Positions 60,700-64,000 of a stretch of 64,000 nt of DNA are shown in pieces. How positions within the stretch are numbered: the stretch's first letter is position 1; every line of letters begins with the position of its first letter. Below the pieces are notes generated by a model that saw only the letters and a program-made list of their open reading frames with translations, searched no databases and was not told the origin of the DNA. The position numbers and the translations under genes are program-made. This stretch comes from Halicephalobus mephisto (taxonomy: Eukaryota > Nematoda > Chromadorea > Rhabditida > Panagrolaimidae). The stretch is from assembly GCA_009193035.1 (NCBI GenBank), contig SWDT01000006.1, forward strand, positions 558,001 to 622,000. The letters are read 5' to 3'.

Positions 60700-61304
60700 T
60701 TTTTTCCCACATTCCTTAGTTGACTATCAGCATTTTAGAAAAACATTAACTTATTTTCTCTTTTTTATTGTGAAAAATGGAAATTCTTCATGTCCACTAA
60801 ATTCAGTTTTTTGGCAAGGTAAAAACTTCGACAAATCTCGGTTTAGAAAGTTTTAAAAAATCTGTGGAAATTCAGAAACGATCGAAATTCGAATTTATCT
60901 TTTCATTTTAAAAGTTTATGTCTTTTATATATAAAATAGGTGAACTATTGTATTTTCGTGTCTAAAGTCCCCCAACCAATGAAATTAAAGAAATTTTCCG
61001 ACTTTGCGCTTTGTCATTTTCACTGGTGTTCCCCGGATCTCCAGCAGTGGTCCCCGGCAATTATAAAACTTTAAATTTTTAACTTTTCATTATTCTTAAT
61101 GATAGATCAGTTAAATCCTGTATAGACATTTTTAATGATAGGATTACGAAATTATTATTTTAAAATTTTAGGATTCTATGATTCTTCATCATTAAGATTG
61201 TCAATTTCGAAATTCTAATTTTTCTTACTTAACTGGTATATCAAGTTAATTTAATTACAAGAAAATTAATATAAAAACGAAAAAATGAGGTAAATCTTAC
61301 GAAA
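60700..61304. other. Intergenic A/T-rich, nothing recognised
   Basis: About 600 bases of unique A/T-rich DNA with a short GC-richer word at 61020-61060 (ttccccggatctccagcagtggtccccgg, a small imperfect dyad). No ORF, RNA or repeat array is supported. Confidence 0.4.
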
Positions 61305-61312
61305 TAGAGAAA

Positions 61313-61473
61313 ACAACAGAAGCGACAGCCTGAATATCAGGGAGTGTGGGGTACTGTAGGACATGAATGAGGCTGTGTTGAATGCCAGGGGACTGACTGA
61401 TCTGATATAGACCGTATCCTTTGTTTATTGTCCTAGTAAAGATTTATATATTACTTCTGTCTTTAGCCTGACA
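61313..61473 (-). mobile_element. Inverted diverged copy of the LTR-like element
   Basis: On the minus strand it starts TGTCAGGCTAAAGACAGAAGTAA, continues 'aatctttactaggacaataa' and 'tgtcctacagtaccccacac', and includes 'cctgatattcaggct'. This is the same order as the units at 39 and 46 kb. It is the only copy in this orientation. The 3' end is diverged, so the boundary is approximate. Confidence 0.65.
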
Positions 61474-61479
61474 ATCCAT

Positions 61480-62077
61480 AAACAGAAGTAATTCAATATA
61501 TAAAGCAAAAAAGTTACGATTTTTAGGACCTTGTAATTTCCAATCCCGACTTGTCAGAATTATTTATGGAGAATATGCAGTATCAAGGTCTGAGAGTCCT
61601 GATCGAGTACCTGTTTAGATCGAACAATAGGTATCCAGAGAGATAAACGAATGTACAAAAAGGAAATCACTTCGACATACAGAGGAAATACATGTTTCTG
61701 TTTTTATAATCTTCTAATTTTCGACACCCCTACTTCAGAAACACGTACTAAGTAAATTTAACATTACTGTCGTAAAACTTACAGATTAAGTATTTGTTTA
61801 TCGAGTTTAGGAATAAATATACAAGTCGAAATTACGTCGATATAAAATACATACTTAAGCGCAAGTTTCAAAGATCAAAGGTTGCACCCAAATATCGTAA
61901 TCTCGATTATCTGATATCATCCAAAGAACCAACCCATTTATCTATTGATAAAAAGGCTTAAAAATCATGTGAGACAATGACAATAGGCCGAATTAAGGTT
62001 AGGCAGGGACCTGGGTTTGGCCTAAGTCCTGTTGAACAGATATTTATTGATTTTCGAAGATTCATTTACTCTCAAAA
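61480..62077. promoter_or_regulatory. Region upstream of the C-type lectin gene
   Basis: 600 bases of unique sequence of about 65% A+T without open frames of note. It should contain the lectin promoter. A GATA-type word pair (ctgatatc, ttgataa) around 61910-61950 would fit intestinal expression, common for nematode lectins, but this is weak inference. Confidence 0.35.
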
Positions 62078-63475
62078 ATGTCCAGATTCATTGTCAGTTT
62101 TTTCTTCAGTTTTCTGATCGGACAAGTATCTAGTTACTACTTCTGTCCGAACACGACTGTTCCATCGACGGTGGATAATTCTACTTGTTATCAGTTTGTA
62201 TCCCTCGGTGAAACCTTCCAGAATGCCGAAATAAGATGCAACAATTATGGTGGACATTTAGTTTCTGTCCAATCTGGATTTGAAAACTCCTTTATCGTCC
62301 GTAAGTTAGTCAAGTTTCGGATTCAATTTCCACTAAAACGCATTAGAGAATCCTTAAATCCCCGAAATCCAATTGAAGATTCTGAAGTCTTAGAATCTTT
62401 TTGAAATTTGGAACTTTTTAGACTTCTATAGTAAATTCTGAAACCTTTGGAAATTTTATGGAAATTTTTGGGATTTTTTAGAACCTTCCAGAATCCAATA
62501 GAAAGTTTTGAAACTTTCAAGTATATCATGGGGATTTTTAAAATTCATTGGAAACTTCTGGAATTGTTTAGAATCCCATAGAAATTTCTGGAATTTCTTA
62601 GAATCATTCAGAATCTAACAGAGTGGTCTGGAATCTTCTAAAGTTCCCTAAAATCTGGTGGAAGTTTAAAAATTAACACAGAAACTTGTAAAAACCAAAA
62701 TTCTCAAGTTTTAAACAAAGGTTATTATGAAATCATCTCAATCTAAATTTTTGTGATTTTTACAGTAATGTGGTTTTTTGCAGAAAACGCAGGAGTCTAC
62801 TTTCCTCAGAATTCCGACTTCTGGATCGGGGCTAACAGAATCATGAGTGTCCCTAATGCCGGGAACTGTCATCCGTGGACTTGGACGAATGACTTGATAA
62901 TGAGATTCACGGAATGGGGTCCGGGACAGCCTGATTACGGAGTCGGGGATTGTGTTTCGGCCAGGATCTCCGGGGGACTCTGGTATCTCGACGACTGTAG
63001 TACTGTAAAACCCTACGTTTGCGCTTTGCCGAAGAGGATCCTCTACTGTCCTTCGGGATGGACGTTCTTCGACAAAACTCAATTTTGTTACAAAACTTTT
63101 TTCCAAGCAGAATGGGAAGAAGCAGAACAACGCTGTGTGGCTGAAAACGCTCATCTGGCTTCGATCCACAGTTTGGACGAAAACGACTTCGTCGCCGGAA
63201 TGGCCCACATCGATATGACCGTCGACTGGACAGATGGGGCCTGGATCGGACTTTCAACAGTCAACAATAATCCCACAACATGGAAATGGACAGATGGAAC
63301 TCCCAATGATTACAGTCACTGGGCCGATGACGAACCTCAAGACGACGGCAATTGTGCCACTCTCTATCCTGATGAAATCAACGCTAATGGCAACTACAAC
63401 CTCCACTGGGACGACAACGACTGCTCCCAGAAAGTCAGAGCTTTCGTCTGTAAACGCGGGCCATTGATGGGGTAG
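62078..63475 (+). CDS. Secreted protein with two C-type lectin domains (clec family)
   Basis: Two exons in phase, 62078-62300 and 62784-63475, give 304 residues. MSRFIVSFFFSFLIGQVSS is a clear signal peptide, and there is no membrane anchor. CTLD1 (about residues 25-165) runs from TCYQFVSLGETFQNAEIRCNN to CSTVKPYVCAL, with FWIGANR, WTWTND and GPGQPDYGVGDC (QPD motif). CTLD2 (about 170-300) runs from CPSGWTFFDKTQFCYK to KVRAFVC, with GAWIGL, WKWTDGTPNDYSHW, EPQDDGNCATL and HWDDNDCSQ (WND-type). The sugar/calcium motif of CTLD2 is EPQ rather than canonical EPN. Such proteins are secreted, often from the gut, and many respond to microbes. Intron 1 is repeat-like (gaatcttntagaacttt...). AATAAA at about 63513 is the likely polyadenylation signal. 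Confidence 0.92.
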
Positions 63476-63666
63476 ATGCCTCAGGGGATATCTTCGATGG
63501 AAATAATGGGTTAAATAAATTGTTTCGAAAGTATATTTCAGAAATTCTATTATTGCAAATTTTTATTTCCCAAATATAGTGGATTTCTGAAGATTACAAA
63601 ATGACTCGAAGCTCTTTAAGATTCAGAGTTTGACCGGGGCCATGTACTTAGAACAGTCTTGGCTGT

Positions 63667-63918
63667 TCATGTTGTTCTGATGAAGGGACAGTTCTGAAAA
63701 TCATACCTTACATTAAGTCCCGGGACGCTTAGACCTACCGGATCAGGACAGGACAAAGTCATAGTGTAGTCGACAGGTTCGTCTTCCTGGCCTTCTCACC
63801 GACTGGTTGCAGAATCGAGTTCCACAGCAACTTGGAAACACTGGCATGTCCGAAGGCGGAAGAAGGAGAAGTGGAAGCAATCAGGAGCGAAAAAGTCGAG
63901 GTTCACAGTTCCGTCAGG
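63667..63918 (-). CDS. Phospholipase B-like (SGNH hydrolase), C-terminal part, with paired frameshifts
   Basis: Two minus-strand exons, 63918-63739 and 63693-63667, separated by a 45-base intron, give the end of a gene that continues past the right edge. The first exon starts DGTVNLDFFAPDCFHFS, the block carrying the catalytic Asp and His of phospholipase B. The next expected words, FGHASVSKLLWNSILQPVGEK, are present but in another frame (about 63860-63778). After that the original frame resumes with PVDYTMTLSCPDP and ends NCPFIRTT. One extra base near 63865 and one missing base near 63780 would explain this. Read literally, the first frame hits a stop in the middle of the exon. The enzyme would hydrolyse phospholipids or lysophospholipids, probably secreted or membrane-bound. 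It is convergent with the lectin gene. Confidence 0.7.
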
Positions 63919-64000
63919 CTGAAATCATTATTAAATAAACCTTTTTAAACTTACTTTCAAAAATGACTAGTTTTTTATTTGGAAATCTAAAATCCCAATT

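Noticed and set aside
62738..63257. Minus-strand ORFs of 116-156 codons over the lectin exon
   Set aside because: Antisense shadows of the C-type lectin domains.

Overview
This is nuclear DNA from a nematode, most likely a Caenorhabditis or close rhabditid relative. Genes are broken into many exons with short AT-rich introns (several of 40-50 bases) that end in a tttcag-type acceptor. Intergenic DNA and large introns are 75-80% A+T, and short repeats such as 'cacgaaaa...attactgta' and 'cctacagta' recur as they do in Caenorhabditis. All gene models below were spliced by eye, using homology and phase matching of GT/AG sites. No transcript data were available.

Layout. 0-9 kb, minus strand: an orphan Gln-rich exon (679-849), a four-pass membrane protein (3495-4575) and an AP-2 family transcription factor (4925-8856). 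10.4-13.7 kb: a malate/L-lactate dehydrogenase of the NAD(P) Ldh_2 family on the minus strand, carrying two compensating frameshifts, and a calmodulin-like EF-hand protein on the plus strand. 13.7-32.5 kb, minus strand: almost the whole UNC-13/Munc13 gene, with C2A, a disordered repeat region, C1, C2B, MUN and C2C in at least 20 exons. A separate basic ORF is nested in its largest intron. 32.6-41 kb: gene-poor, with minisatellites and dispersed elements. 41.0-42.7 kb: a peroxisomal-type CoA Nudix hydrolase (minus). 43-49.6 kb: gene-poor repeats. 49.7-51 kb: an SHB/SHF-like SH2 adaptor (plus). 52.7-54.5 kb: VPS20/CHMP6 (minus) and a two-finger CCCH protein (plus) in a head-to-head pair. 54.65-58.1 kb: a single-pass membrane protein with a PPxY tail (minus). 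58.6-60.0 kb: ARFGAP1 (minus). 60.6 kb: tRNA-His(GTG) (minus). 62.1-63.5 kb: a secreted two-domain C-type lectin (plus). 63.67-63.92 kb: the 3' end of a phospholipase B-like gene (minus), again with paired frameshifts.

Several genes concern membrane traffic: UNC-13 (vesicle priming), VPS20 (ESCRT-III), ARFGAP1 (COPI/Golgi) and the PPxY membrane protein. Nothing shows that they are co-regulated, and the neighbourhood is best read as ordinary nematode synteny rather than a functional cluster.

The less ordinary content is in the repeats and a few structural oddities. A GTCACTATCC / GGATAGTGAC repeat family occurs at five loci. A TGTT...AACA LTR-like element occurs at four loci, two of them as tandem dimers. 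There is a 32-bp GC-rich minisatellite, a displaced AP-2-like exon, and paired +1/-1 frameshifts in two otherwise good enzyme genes. I see no CRISPR array, operon of prokaryotic type or viral gene.
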